Positions 1 to 11,270 of a stretch of DNA of 64,000 bases are shown piece by piece. Each line of letters opens with the position of its first letter. Position 1 is the stretch's first letter. A program made the position numbers and the translations under genes. The notes below the pieces were generated by a model, which saw nothing but the letters and a program-made list of their open reading frames with translations, was not told the DNA's origin and made no database searches. Where the stretch lies: NCBI GenBank assembly GCA_963971305.1, contig OZ020304.1, positions 5,217,576 to 5,281,575 on the forward strand, in the 5' to 3' direction. This DNA is from Arcuatula senhousia. Taxonomy: Eukaryota; Mollusca; Bivalvia; Mytilida; Mytilidae.

Positions 1-1360
1 CTTAACTCAACGTTTTATCTTAATTTGTACATAAATTTAATGGCATTCAGTGACATCTTTTTGATTCCATTGAAATTGTGCATGTATTATTTTCAACCTT
101 TAAAATACTAAATAATATTAGATATATTCATTGGTATAACGAGTCTATAGAATCTTCATTGTGCTTTATTGCTAAAAAAATGTTAAATCAAAAATGATAT
201 TATTTAATGAATATTTTATTCAGAGTTTATGCAAAAAAAGAAAAGAAATAACTGTTATTGGATCATGATAAAAAAAATTATACCGCTTTAAAGGTTACGA
301 TATTCTGTGGTCGTCTTATTGTTAATGCCTTATTTAATAACCATTCGACCATTTTATTGAAGAAACATCATTTAGTTTCTGTATTATCTTAATAGATAGT
401 GCAGAAAATAATAATTCAACCATGTATCATTTAATGGTCACCAATTGAATTAATAACGTTTCTACTCGAGGGTAAAAAATGCATAAATGTACGTAACAGG
501 GGAGAATTGGTCTTTCGATGGAAATGATCGTAAATAATTTCTCTATGGCGGTCAAGTATTGATCATGATCGTAAACAACTCAGTTCGGGATCCTGAGCTC
601 ATATTTTTCCTTGAATTTGTAGGCGTTTTAATATTTTAAATTTCACATTTCCAATTAAATGAAATAAACATATCTGTCAAAATAAAAATCATTATGATAC
701 ATATTACTAATGTTCTTTATATCAACACCAAATACCAAATTTTCAAAAGGCATATGTTATTTCTAAAAACACACATTGTTAAATAAACACAAGTTCTTTA
801 TCTTTTATTACCTTTTGAATATATAAAATCAAGTTTTAATAATTCAAATACCTTCGGAAGGGACGAAAAAAGGTTGTTCCGTGTATGCGGAGAGCAATAC
901 CCCATGCACGTTAAAGAACCCTTTTTAGATTTCGATAAGAGTAGGCTCAATGGGGGACGCTTCAAATGCCACACTCGCAATCTGCTAGCTGGAGAGGGAT
1001 TTACATAAGCATTAAGCTTGTTTCCCAATCAAGGATAAATAAATATGTTTAAACTAAATACATTTAGTTAATTTTAAAAAAAATAACAAACAACCTTGTT
1101 CTTCGACAAAGAATCTGCCTTTTCATATTTTGAAAAAAATATTTAGCAAACAATCAGTAGATAATCTGAATCCAAACATTCACCAAAGATCTTATAAAAA
1201 TGTTCAACACTAAATTGTTAGTAGCATTATAAATTCCGTTCCTACCACAAATAGTACTTTGAACTTTTCACGGCTGAAGAGTTTCAATGTAACAACTTTT
1301 GCCTTTTGTTGGCATTTTAAAAACTCTGGCGAATTGGTAACTGTTCACTAGTATAATAAT
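1..1360. other. AT-rich non-coding sequence
   Basis: No convincing exon is seen. A more complex stretch at about 860-1010 carries a phrase (CACGTTAAAGAACCC at about 908) that I associate with dispersed repeats of marine invertebrates. A minus-strand open frame there looks like repeat sequence rather than a gene. The rest is simple AT-rich DNA. Confidence 0.4.
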
Positions 1361-1579
1361 GTTATCACCCGGGTTAACCCGTGATCGTGAAGTCGGTGGT
1401 TGTCGTGAACTCGGTTATGCAAAATGTAAACAAACGGGAATTGACCAATGGCAAAAGAGAAATTTTGACTAAAATGTAGCCGTTAACGCGGTTAAAAAAC
1501 AAAATTGTTATCGTTTAACTCGGTTTAAGTTATCGTCAACATAACATATGCCTTCAACAGTAACTCAGGTTAACATATA

Positions 1580-1815
1580 TGTAACTCAGGTTAGCCCGCT
1601 CCGGCGCCAACCAGACATAGGTTGATCATCTTAGTAAAATTTGGTTCCCCATTTTGGTATTTTGGTTTAATTGTTTTATGCTTTTCATAATCAAGTAGTG
1701 TTTGGCATTTTCAATATTTTGGTAGAGCGCCTCTGATGAGTCTTGATTAGACGAAACGCGCGTTAGGCGTAGCAAAATTTATTGTCTGGAACTTTGTTGT
1801 TATTTTTATTTCTAA
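1580..1815 (-). repeat. Dispersed repeat R1 (CGCGCGTTTCGTCT family), partial copy
   Basis: The reverse complement matches the R1 unit seen in tandem at 8034-8724 and 39329-40650, including the AGACGAAACGCGCG core near 1750 and the GCCCGCTCCGGCGCC phrase near 1595. It lies inside the 3.4-kb inverted-repeat element, so it inserted later or was carried as cargo. Confidence 0.7.
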
Positions 1816-2394
1816 TTTTAAAACATACTGCACATGTGTTAATGACACTTTTCTGTTGAGATATACTAAAACAAAAGGTATACAATGAACGTTTTGGAAC
1901 GGAATTCCCGGATTTGCGCAGTAACGATTTATGAAGCATTTGCTGTATGATCATTAAAAAATATATAAAAAGGTATTTTCTTAATAGTTGTTAACACCCC
2001 GTAAAATAATAAACGGAGTGTGCAGATTTACAATATACAAGTTGTTGTGACAAAATAAAAGAATTTAAAATCACAAAATAAAAACCAGTGTACAACCTAT
2101 TATACCTCTTGCTTTTCTGGACTGAATCAATTATTTAGACGACAAACTAAAACTAGTTTTACCGAAACACTTATAGTTTATCAGTATTGCGTTGCCAGTA
2201 CATCATGATCATAGACCTACACACTTAATGTATTTTTATACGATTTTAACAGCATACTTTTGCACAGTATTTAAGTGACCGACCATTTCCGAACCCAAAA
2301 AACATGATAAATCTTTTTGTTTTCAATTAAAAATATGTTTTGACAGCACAGGTTTAGAAAAAAAAACATTGAAAAGGATTTCAGCTATATAAAT

Positions 2395-2600
2395 ACAAAT
2401 GACAACAAAGTTTCAGACAGTAAATTTTGCTACGCCTGACGCGCGTTTCGTCTATTCAAGACTCATCAGAGGCGCTCTACCAAAAATATTGAAAATGCCA
2501 AACACTGTATGAATATGAAGAGCATAGAACAGTATAACCAAAAATACCAAACTGGGGAACCAAATTATTACTAAGATATTCAACCTATGTCTGGGGTTAT
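2395..2600 (+). repeat. Dispersed repeat R1, partial copy
   Basis: Forward-orientation copy of R1 from AAATACAAATGACAACAAAG to about TATGTCTGGGG. It carries the GACGCGCGTTTCGTCT core at about 2440. It is the opposite-strand partner of the copy at 1580-1815. Confidence 0.7.
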
Positions 2601-4879
2601 AAAGAATAAAGCTTTCAATAAAAAATATTTGGTCATGTATGCCTGTAAAATGTTTTATTTCGCACAGACCCAAGGATTGTTTGTTTGATATTTGTTTTAT
2701 GTCCAGCCAACATTATTTCAATCATAATCAGGACAAGAACTAATTGAAACAACGAATTGAATTGTGACTCAAGACACAGCATCCATAGCACAGCCTCATG
2801 TATGCCATACAAAAAGGGCTAATGTACGACCATAAACGAGAAGGAAAACGAACCAACTCACAAGACAGGCTAATGTTCCCCCAATGCACCAAAGGTTAAT
2901 GTACCCAGAAAATAACGAAACCCTTCCCCCCAAAAATTGCATTATCTGGAACTTTTACCTATGGTGACTGACAAGGAAGAACACTTACCTGAAATGAGGT
3001 CATAAACTAGTTGGAACACTTAACACTGTGTGATATAGCCAACCCTTAACCAGGTTCACATAGGCAACCCTTATCTGTCGAAAATACAATACTGAATCCT
3101 GGTTGCACCTACACACACTGAGCGGGAAAAAAGGGTTGGGGGTGGGCAACAAAAGAACTGTAAATTTTGAAGAACACAGGAAAAAAGGCGAGGTGGCTAG
3201 GGGCGGAAAATGTAGTCTATATGTGATGAGCTACTTGGCGATCCTCAAAGGGATCTTAAACGTGCACGAATCGTGACTAATCAAAGGTGGGTTAATGACC
3301 GGCGTGCCGGGCGCGAGCCCTCCCGTTTGACAGGAAAATTTGGTTAGGAACTGTATTAAATAAGAAGTCCCAAAGACTTTTTGAATTGCGCGCCCTCCCC
3401 TCTCAAAATTTCTGGATCAGTCACAGGCCCTATTCACTCACCTTGACCCACTATGGCTTGCGGTCAGGTTTTTTGAATTATAGCATGATGACTGCAGTAT
3501 TCATTATGACAAGGCTGCCCCATTCAACCACCTTAAGCACATACCCCAGTCGTTTTATGGGCCAAGCGAACGGATCCAATGTCAGGCGTTTCTGAGCGCT
3601 CTGTAGAGGACTTCTTCCGACAGGCTTCATGAGTGCCTTTGTGGGGTTATTTGCCTCCCGTGCACCGCACTGTTTCGGAACCAAGTGAAGCCCTCTTTCA
3701 TGTTAAATATTCTGTACATTACGACTGCCATAAGATTGATTAATTATAAAGGTCAATAATATGATTAAGGGTTGCAAATGTCCCTCTTTTTGCTGGATTC
3801 CACAAAGTAAAAAAAAATTCGGTTTATAAAATGACAGGAAAAAAATTCTTTTACAATTATCTTAACATCTACTTATCGCAGCCTTTTGGTATTTGGTTTG
3901 CAGCATAAGTATGCAGTCCCATAGCGTTGGAATTGATTTTAGGTCTGTCGCTCTCGATCTACTTCCTGTATAAAAAGACGGTCATTTTGTCTTGACATGG
4001 TTTACTTTTTTATAAACAAAGATAATTGGTCGTACATTTGTACTATATAGGTGCCAATATTGAATAAGCGGTGGGTTAAGTATTTTAATGTTATCTATTC
4101 GTGCCCGTGTGTCTGTCAGTCTAAGGATTTTGTTAACTGTTTTTGCTTATAAATTTAACCCGAATACGAAGTTGCAATTTGCCATACCTTTTATATATAG
4201 TTCAAAGATGTTGGACCACGACCAAAACAATTAAACCCAGTTGTTATGGAAAAGTAAATTTAAAAAAAGTAATATAAATCTTTATAAAGTACTTTAACAG
4301 GGTCAGAAATAAATAATCAGACGCATGTATATACCCCAAGTTTCCCGAACACCGGCTAATTAATTAGAGAGTGGTATATTGCATATGGTTGATTACCTTA
4401 CTTAATATATTATTATAGTCCGGTAATTTTGTTATTACCTATATTTACCCGTTTTGGTTTCTTTCCTTAATGAGATAATCTTAATTACAAACACCAAAAA
4501 GTTAATTTGTTACACTAACGAAGGTTTCAAACATCTAAGCTAACACTATTTGGTAAGAGAAAGAAGCTTTGGGTACATATTACATTATAAAAATTCGCAG
4601 TTCACGATAACAGTAAAAAGGAACAAACCGGTTTGAACGATAACATTAACTGCGTTAACGACTACATTTTAGTAAAAATTTCTCTTTTCCCATTGGTCAA
4701 TTCTTGTTTGTTTACATTTTGCCTAAACGAGTTCACGATTACCACCGACTTTACGATCACGGGTTAACCCGGGTGGTTATGATGACAAACATTCTACTTT
4801 CTTAAAATGCAAAATTTGCACATTTACTTACAAGTGTCATTCTTCCTGTCTGCTTGGAAATCAGGAGGTAAATGCTCGA

Positions 4880-5110
4880 AGTACTATCACATTTTAAATG
4901 GCAAAAAAGGAAACATGACAAAAACCATTTTTAATCGTGGTGACTTCAACTTTCCAATCGTTAACTTTCCTTTTTTGTGTAGCAACATTCTGTCCACTCC
5001 AGCTTTTGGGGATTACGTATCACAATCGATTCGTTATTCAATAGCTTGCGAGACTAACATCGATTACCTTGGGAGAGTGTCAAAATTGCACAAGGTTGTG
5101 TTGCTCCTTA
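4880..5110 (+). pseudogene. Penelope-like reverse transcriptase C-terminal fragment
   Basis: The plus-strand translation contains FNRGDFNFPIVNFPFLCSNI followed by TPAFGDYVSQSIRYS. This resembles the segment after the catalytic core in Penelope-like reverse transcriptases (the DFNF..VNFP..SNIP and YGVYISQ..RYA region). Only this segment remains, with no catalytic YIDD box and no nuclease domain. It begins about 100 bases beyond the right end of the 3.4-kb element. Confidence 0.65.
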
Positions 5111-5154
5111 GTTGCTGTGTTCACTTTCTTTACCGACATTGACACACTGAATTG

Positions 5155-5360
5155 ATAATTGGCAGCGCGATGGGTGTGCTATTGCAAACAGGAACTGCTT
5201 ACTCTTCTGAATCACCTGAATTAACTCTCTTTGCGAATTGAGTTCACGTTGTTTCTGTTCAGTTGTTTTTGAGTTTTTATGTTTTGTGTTTCTTTGTGCT
5301 GTTCTCGTTAATTGATTTGTCGTTTGCCCTTTCGGACTTTTGACACTCGAATTCCTCATT
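5155..5360 (+). repeat. Dispersed repeat R2 (GCACCTGAGTTCACTC family), diverged copy
   Basis: The order of words (gttgcaaacaggaact, cacctgaattaactc, ttctttgtgctgttctcgtt, tttgccctttcg) matches 45245-45440. The reverse complement is found at 40960-41225 and 54925-55140. No coding function is evident. Confidence 0.55.
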
Positions 5361-5399
5361 AGTGCTTCTTAGCTTCTTTTTTATCACAAGTCAAAACTT

Positions 5400-8030
5400 T
5401 TTTTTCGAAAAGAACAGATTTTGAAAAAAAAAATTATTTCTATGCGATCGGCATATTTTTGATAGTGTTATAAGTATATTTGTGTCAAATAAAATTTATT
5501 ATTAAGAATAGAAAACCACAAAGACAACATAAAAACCTTAAAAATAAAATTAAAAGCATATTTATATAACAAAAAACATTTTCTAAATCGTTTCAAGAAT
5601 GAAGTCATCAGTCTTTCCTTCAATGGAATACCATGCAGTCATACCAGCATAAACTTAAATAAAGTTTGTCAAGCAGTACATGTCAAAACTGTTAACGTCC
5701 TCATCACATAATATTCAAGAGACCACGAATGGCAGGTTTGCCAATTAGTGGTCGAATAATGCATCGATTCTTGGACGAATCATAGCTGCTAAGTCAATTT
5801 CATATCAGCCAAAGTAATACATAAACAATAAATGATGTATTTATTAACTTGTGGTGAAAAAATGGCACTTTAAAAGGTGGATGGGATGTCTGAAATTTTG
5901 ATCATAGATTTTTTTTCAATTTTGGTGACAGTTAGACCATACAAAGTACTTTGGGTTTCAGTGATCAAATCTAAAAGTTCACCATGTGTTTTTTATTATT
6001 CGCTTCCTTTGAAAAATACAAGTTTTTTTTTATTATTTTACTATAGAATCGATAAGGACTTATAGAATTGATAGGGACATTCACATGTTCGTCTTTTTTT
6101 AAAGATTTTTCTTAAAATTTGTGAAATTGTATGTTTGTTATACTTTTATATATACCTTATAAAAACAAAAGTTCATCATTATTTTTTTAGGAAAAAATAT
6201 TGTATTTTTCATATTGTTTCTATACAAATTATTTCCCCTTAGAAAGTACAGGAAAATATAAGAATTCAAAACTAAGATGAATTAATTTCAAATGTTTGTT
6301 ATCATAATCATTTTATCTGTCCAAAGTCTACATCAAAACAAATTAAAGATACTTAACACAAAGAACTTGAAGATCTGGCAGATGTGCAAAAAGTTTGTGT
6401 TAGACCCTCAATCTGCCTTAATTTGTATATCCCTTTAATACTTTCATATTTTGGTTTTGATCATTTTATATTTTAAAAAGTTTCCATTGAAGCCACTAAA
6501 GTTACCGTTTGTCTTGAGTGGAAGAAACTTTGTTTTGATAGGCTACTAAAATTTGTTCATAGTGGAACATTAAATTCATTCCTTTTACAGATAAAAATAC
6601 TCATTATTTCATTCATTTAATGCAACAAATAATGGGACTCCAGAGTCCTCTAGACGAACACGATAACACGTTTAGAAAAATACATTTGGTTTGTTTTTGA
6701 ATATAATAGTCTTACTCAACGTTTCCCTTAAAAACTAAAGATTAAAGTTTGAATTTAATTGCACCCTATAATATTTTTAAAATATTTTGATCTCGTTAAG
6801 CAGTTTAGGCACGAGCTAAATTTACGTTCATCGCTGCAAAAGATATTGTTATTTTTCAAAAAACATTAATTAGATTAATTATATCCAGTAATTAGGAGTC
6901 TGCATAATCTTCATTGCACATAAAAAAGATTTATTTGTTTAACCAAACATTTGTATTTAATGAATATTTTATCTGGATTTTATGCTATGAACAAACACCA
7001 TAAGTATCTGTTATTGAATTCCCGATTAAATAAACAATACTGCTTCAATGCTAACGTTATTCTGTGGTCGTTTTCTTGTTATTGCTTTATTGAATTACTA
7101 ATCGACGTAAATTTATTGGATACTGAATTTGGTTATTTCCAAAAACAGTTCAACCAAATACTCTTTAATGGACACCAATTAAAAGAATTGCGTTTCTGTT
7201 TGAGGGTAATGAAATATATACCGATACGTAAGACCAATTAATTTACATGAAGCAGTTATTATAACGGTAACATAGTGTCATGATGTCAAGCAAAATACTA
7301 CAAACAAAAAAAAACTTATAAAGGAAATTTGCCCTTTGTCATGAACGTTTTTTTTTCAGGCAAGAAAATGGGAACCCAGTACAATAGGGCAGTACAGACC
7401 TGGGTTTCAGTTTACAATCGATGATAGTTTTTGCTATTCACTAAGAATAGAAAATCTTTTGTTTTATTGTAAAGACCGGATATATCACAGAATAACTTTA
7501 CGACTGCCTAATAATAACTTTTTTGAAGTTTTTTTTTCCTATGGTGGAATCTCTCCTCCTAACTGAGTCCTTGAAAAGTTGTTTAAACTCATGTTGTTCT
7601 GAAATTTTCCTTACCTAACAAACCATTTGATCTTTTTGGGTTAACACATATAACATGAAATCATTCTTTACATTACAGCTAATATACCAGAAAAATTGCA
7701 GCTCACCATACATTTTTTTCATCTCGCTCTTATTCTTTCCTGTTGTATTTTTGTTTTTACTTGTGACACTTTAAAAGGACGTTTTATAAAATGATTAATT
7801 TAGTTTGAAATTAAAGTCATTGTTTAAAGTTCTGACCAATCTTAGAGATTCATTATGTTGTCAATCTCTGTATATAAAAATGTCTGTTAGGCTTAAAATT
7901 TCTAGACGGGATCTTTACCATCATCAGCTTTTAGGATAAACAGTACATTATACATATATGCTTGTAAGAAGAATATAATTCGTCGTTTATCGATGTTCAA
8001 GATTGCTAGCTGTTTTGTTCATCGCTAATT
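5400..8030. other. AT-rich non-coding sequence
   Basis: Long AT-rich stretch with short shadow frames only. No splice-linked coding segment, RNA gene or clear repeat border was recognised. Confidence 0.4.
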
Positions 8031-8033
8031 AAA

Positions 8034-8724
8034 TAAATACAAATGACAACAAAGTTCCAGACAATAAATTTTGCTACGCCTGACGCGCGTTTCGTCTATT
8101 CAAGACTCATCAGAGGCGCTCTACCAAAAATATTGAAAATGCCAAACACTGTATAAATATGAAGAGCATAGAACAGTATAACCAAAAATATCAAACTGGG
8201 GAACCAAAGTATTACTAAGATAGTCAACCTATGTCTGGGGTAGGAAGAACCTTAGGGTTTAGACAATTTTGAAATTTAGACGGATAATTTATAGCTTTGA
8301 TGTATTCTCCAACTCAAAAAGTGTTGGTGCCGGAGCGGGCTAACCTCGGGGAATTTACACTCCACCAGCAGTGCTAACCTTCACGTGTGTTCGAAATACA
8401 AATGACAACAAAGTTCCAGACAATAAATTTTGCTACGCCTGACGCGCGTTTCGTCTATTCAAGACTCATCAGAGGCGCTCTACCAAAAATATTGAAAATG
8501 CCAAACACTGTATAAATATGAAGAGCATAGAACAGTATAACCAAAAATATCAAACTGGGGAACCAAAGTATTACTAAGATAGTCAACCTATGTCTGGGGT
8601 AGGAAGAACCTTAGGGTTTAGACAATTTTGAAATTTAGACGGATAATTTATAGCTTTGATGTATTCTCCAACTCAAAAAGTGTTGGTGCCGGAGCGGGCT
8701 AACCTCGGGGAATTTACACTCCAC
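8034..8724 (+). repeat. Tandem pair of R1 repeat units (~360-bp period)
   Basis: Two head-to-tail R1 units start at about 8038 and 8397. Reading them side by side I find no difference over roughly 330 bases, from AAATGACAACAAAGTTCC to GGGAATTTACACTCCAC. Each unit contains the GACGCGCGTTTCGTCT core, the CAAACTGGGGAACC phrase and GTGCCGGAGCGGGCTAACC. Identity in an otherwise worn region implies a very recent duplication or an assembly duplication. Confidence 0.85.
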
Positions 8725-9544
8725 AATAAATGAAGTCATTCCTATCACAAAGAAATTTCCAGTTCTTTACAAAAACATTACAGAAAATTTCTGGTTTTAA
8801 TTATCTAATGTTACTATTCAGTTCCATTAAAACATTTATAGTTTTCCTCAATGTAACCATTTGTATTCAAATATTGTATCTGTTAACCAAAGTTTTCAAT
8901 TGGTATTAAAAGGGGGGATGCTTTTAAGAACTTTTAAGAAATTGCTTCGAATTTCAATTGCTTTTTCGTGTGAGATTAAAGACAAATGTTGAATCGGACT
9001 GTTATTGTTAGGTTAACCCTGTGTGAACCTTTAAAACCGATTTACAACTGTATTATACATGTGCTTGAACTTGAAGCTGCCTTTATTTTGTATCGTTAGC
9101 AATTCCTTTTTCTAAATATATGTATAGAACGATCCTTGGGTAGAAATAGTAAAAATTACTAGTATGGTTAAAATTGTACATGAAAACATTTATGTCGAGA
9201 CAAAATAATTTGGCCTTGGAATAAACCGCAAAGAGGAGTATGCTCAATCTTTAATGAGTCAAAAATTTAAAGATAAAAAATATAAATATTTGTTTGAGAA
9301 ACGTTTAACGCTTTAACACATGTTGGCGTAGGAACGTCAGCAAGGGGTGTGTCTGCAACAATTTAACAAATTTTCCGATCAGAATGCAGCAAATACGTCA
9401 ATCTCTTTTGAAATTTAAGTATTAAAAATAAAAACCGGTAAAAAAAGGCATATTGTCTGAATATTTCATTTATAGGCCAAGTCCCTTTCCAATGATGATT
9501 GTACGATCGTCTAATAAACAACTTTGCTTACAATCCTTAATATT

Positions 9545-10403
9545 TAGTTTCATTCCATAGGCCAAAAACATATAAAAAACATTATTTTAGGGGCCGTAAC
9601 CCCTAAACCGGGTCATCTGACAACTTCGACCCTATTGAGACTTTTAATTTTAATGTGCCTGTCCTAAGCCAGGAATCTTTATCAAAGCTTATGTCTGTAT
9701 TTAGTCAAATTTATGTTAATTGTTTATTTTGTCAAGAAGAGGGTCTTTCATTGCACTTTATGGTTGGGCTTGAATTATATGTATTTTATTTTCAATCCAG
9801 GGGCCAATCGAAAAAAAGCGAGCGGCGACCGCTGGTCACATTGAAGGCTGCTGGCTGTTTTCCATTGTGGATATTTTAAATTTACGTTTATTATGTAGGT
9901 TGTGTCGCGTACACTTTATCCACATCTCATTTTCTTCTTTAATTTATAGTGCTAAATGAGCTGAACATTTAAGCAAGCAACAGCTTCTCTCTATCTGATA
10001 TTGTTTTCATTCCATAGGCCAAAAACATGAAAAACGTTATTTTAGGGGCCGTAACCCCTATAAGGGATCATTTGACAACTCAGACCCTATGGAGATTTTT
10101 GTAGAGCTAAATGAGCTGAACATTTATGCAAGCAACAGCTTTTCTCTATCTGCAAGTTTTCATACTATATAGCAAAAACATGAAAAAAAAACACTTTTTC
10201 ACCTTAGAGGGGCTGTAACCCCTATAAGGGATCATCTGTCGTCTTGGACCAAATGGAGACTTTCGTAGAGCTTTTGAAGCTGCAGTAGTAGGGTGGCATC
10301 ATATTTCATCCATCTCTTATTCTTTTTTATCTACAAGCCAAAAACAGTAGTTTGACCCCCCTGGTCTATTTTAGCAACAGCGGCCATGTTTTTGATGAAT
10401 CAA
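9545..10403 (+). repeat. Pearl-like (HINE-type) core units, interrupted and 3'-truncated
   Basis: Three core units related to the 158-bp array at 56913-58200 are present (gagctgaacatttaagcaagcaacagc, ggccaaaaacatgaaaaa, ggggccgtaacccctataaggg). The block is split at about 9650-9940 by a different repeat. It stops at about 10403, right after GATGAATCAAAAATC, where the full copy at 58321-58332 continues differently. The terminal hairpin and microsatellite of the full copy are missing, and a SWIM-domain reading frame follows directly. Confidence 0.7.
9650..9940 (+). repeat. Dispersed repeat R3 (GCTGGCTGTTTTCCATTGTGG module) inserted in pearl-like units
   Basis: Shares GGCTGTTTTCCATTGTG followed by a tttaaaatt/cacgttt run and the GTTGTGT-GCGTACA-TCCACATCT tail with 20925-21330. 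It splits the surrounding pearl-like core units, so it arrived later. Confidence 0.5.
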
Positions 10404-10978
10404 AAATCCCCCACATCAGTTCTGTGGGAGATACCATAAAGTACCACCAGACCGGAAAATATGAAGATCTGATTGACTACCTCATAGAATCGAAAGCATA
10501 CGACGGCAAAAGTATGAGAGCATTTAGAGCAACTTACGCATATAATTATGTTCAGAATGGATGGTTAGGAGACATATTTCATATCCGGAAGGACAATTAC
10601 GTTTATATGAAAGCTGTCGTTTCGCCTTCTCAACCTGGCACGGGAAAAACCGATTACGAAGCTTGGGTTTGCCTAGATCTCTCTACCTCAACAGTATCCA
10701 TATCAACTGGAAACTGTACTTGTACAGCCGGTAATGGACATGCATGTAGTCACATTTCAGCAATATTGTATGCCGTCGTTATGGCATGGAATCATGGATT
10801 AGCTGGACAATCTTGCACGGACCTTCCAGTAGCTAACGCGAGACCCGGTATTTTCGAAAAGGTCCGATGCCTTCCAAATGATGACAGAATTTATTTTCAA
10901 CAATCGTATTTTGAGTCTCGTGCAATTTGGCAGACTCTCTACAATAGTGAGCTTCGCTTCGCTCGCATATTAATTTGA
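10352..10978 (+). CDS. SWIM zinc-finger protein fragment joined to a pearl-like repeat
   Basis: The frame stays open for 208 codons. About residues 18-165 look like real protein; within them NCTCTAGNGHACSH is a SWIM-type zinc finger (CxC, then CxH), followed by a hydrophobic helix and GQSCTDLPVA. Proteins of this kind in invertebrates often pair the SWIM finger with a YqaJ-type exonuclease, but no nuclease domain follows here. The first ~17 codons are pearl-like repeat, the track start is TTG, and the first in-frame ATG is only at 10514. The last ~40 residues fit no domain I know. This is probably a truncated or captured gene fragment rather than a working gene. It could also be one exon of a larger host gene, though I found no splice partners. 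Confidence 0.55.
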   Translation: MTPLVYFSNSGHVFDESKIPHISSVGDTIKYHQTGKYEDLIDYLIESKAYDGKSMRAFRATYAYNYVQNGWLGDIFHIRKDNYVYMKAVVSPSQPGTGKTDYEAWVCLDLSTSTVSISTGNCTCTAGNGHACSHISAILYAVVMAWNHGLAGQSCTDLPVANARPGIFEKVRCLPNDDRIYFQQSYFESRAIWQTLYNSELRFARILI

Positions 10979-10979
10979 A

Positions 10980-11270
10980 TATATATCTTGAACATAATGA
11001 AATATTGGTCCTTTTTTGTATCCAGACTCTTTGAACAGGAATATAGTACCTGTATTAATCTATCTCCTTATTATAATCTTATACTTTATTCTTTTTCTCT
11101 ATTGTATCATGTACTTGTATAAGCTGCCCTTTGAGGGACCGTAATTGGAAATAAATAATGTCTTCTGTCTTATGTATTATGCACTATAGTGGATCATTTC
11201 ATGGTGAATGGGTTTTTGAAGGCTCAAACTAATCTTGTGTAAAACATTTATTTTGGATTTACAACACTTA
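10980..11270. other. Unassigned sequence with retroposon-like tail
   Basis: AT-rich DNA. The stretch CTGCCCTTTGAGGG...GGAAATAAATAATG near 11125-11160 resembles the 3' end of a non-LTR element or a polyadenylation region, but no coding part can be linked to it. Confidence 0.3.

Larger units (their letters stand above)
1366..4775. mobile_element. 3.4-kb DNA transposon-like element with ~190-bp terminal inverted repeats and GTTAT target duplication
   Basis: The left end (from CACCCGGGTTAACCCGTGAT at 1366) matches the reverse complement of the right end, which finishes at 4775. Similarity runs for about 190 bases with scattered substitutions. The outer borders are flanked by the same five bases, GTTAT, at 1361-1365 and 4776-4780, as expected of a target-site duplication. 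No intact transposase is visible inside. The interior holds two copies of the CGCGCG dispersed repeat in opposite orientation (about 1580-1815 and 2395-2600) and GC-richer unidentified DNA around 3290-3720. It is therefore probably a non-autonomous or gutted cut-and-paste element. A 5-bp duplication with CAC-starting ends fits Transib among known superfamilies, but the termini do not match that consensus well enough to assign it. Confidence 0.7.
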
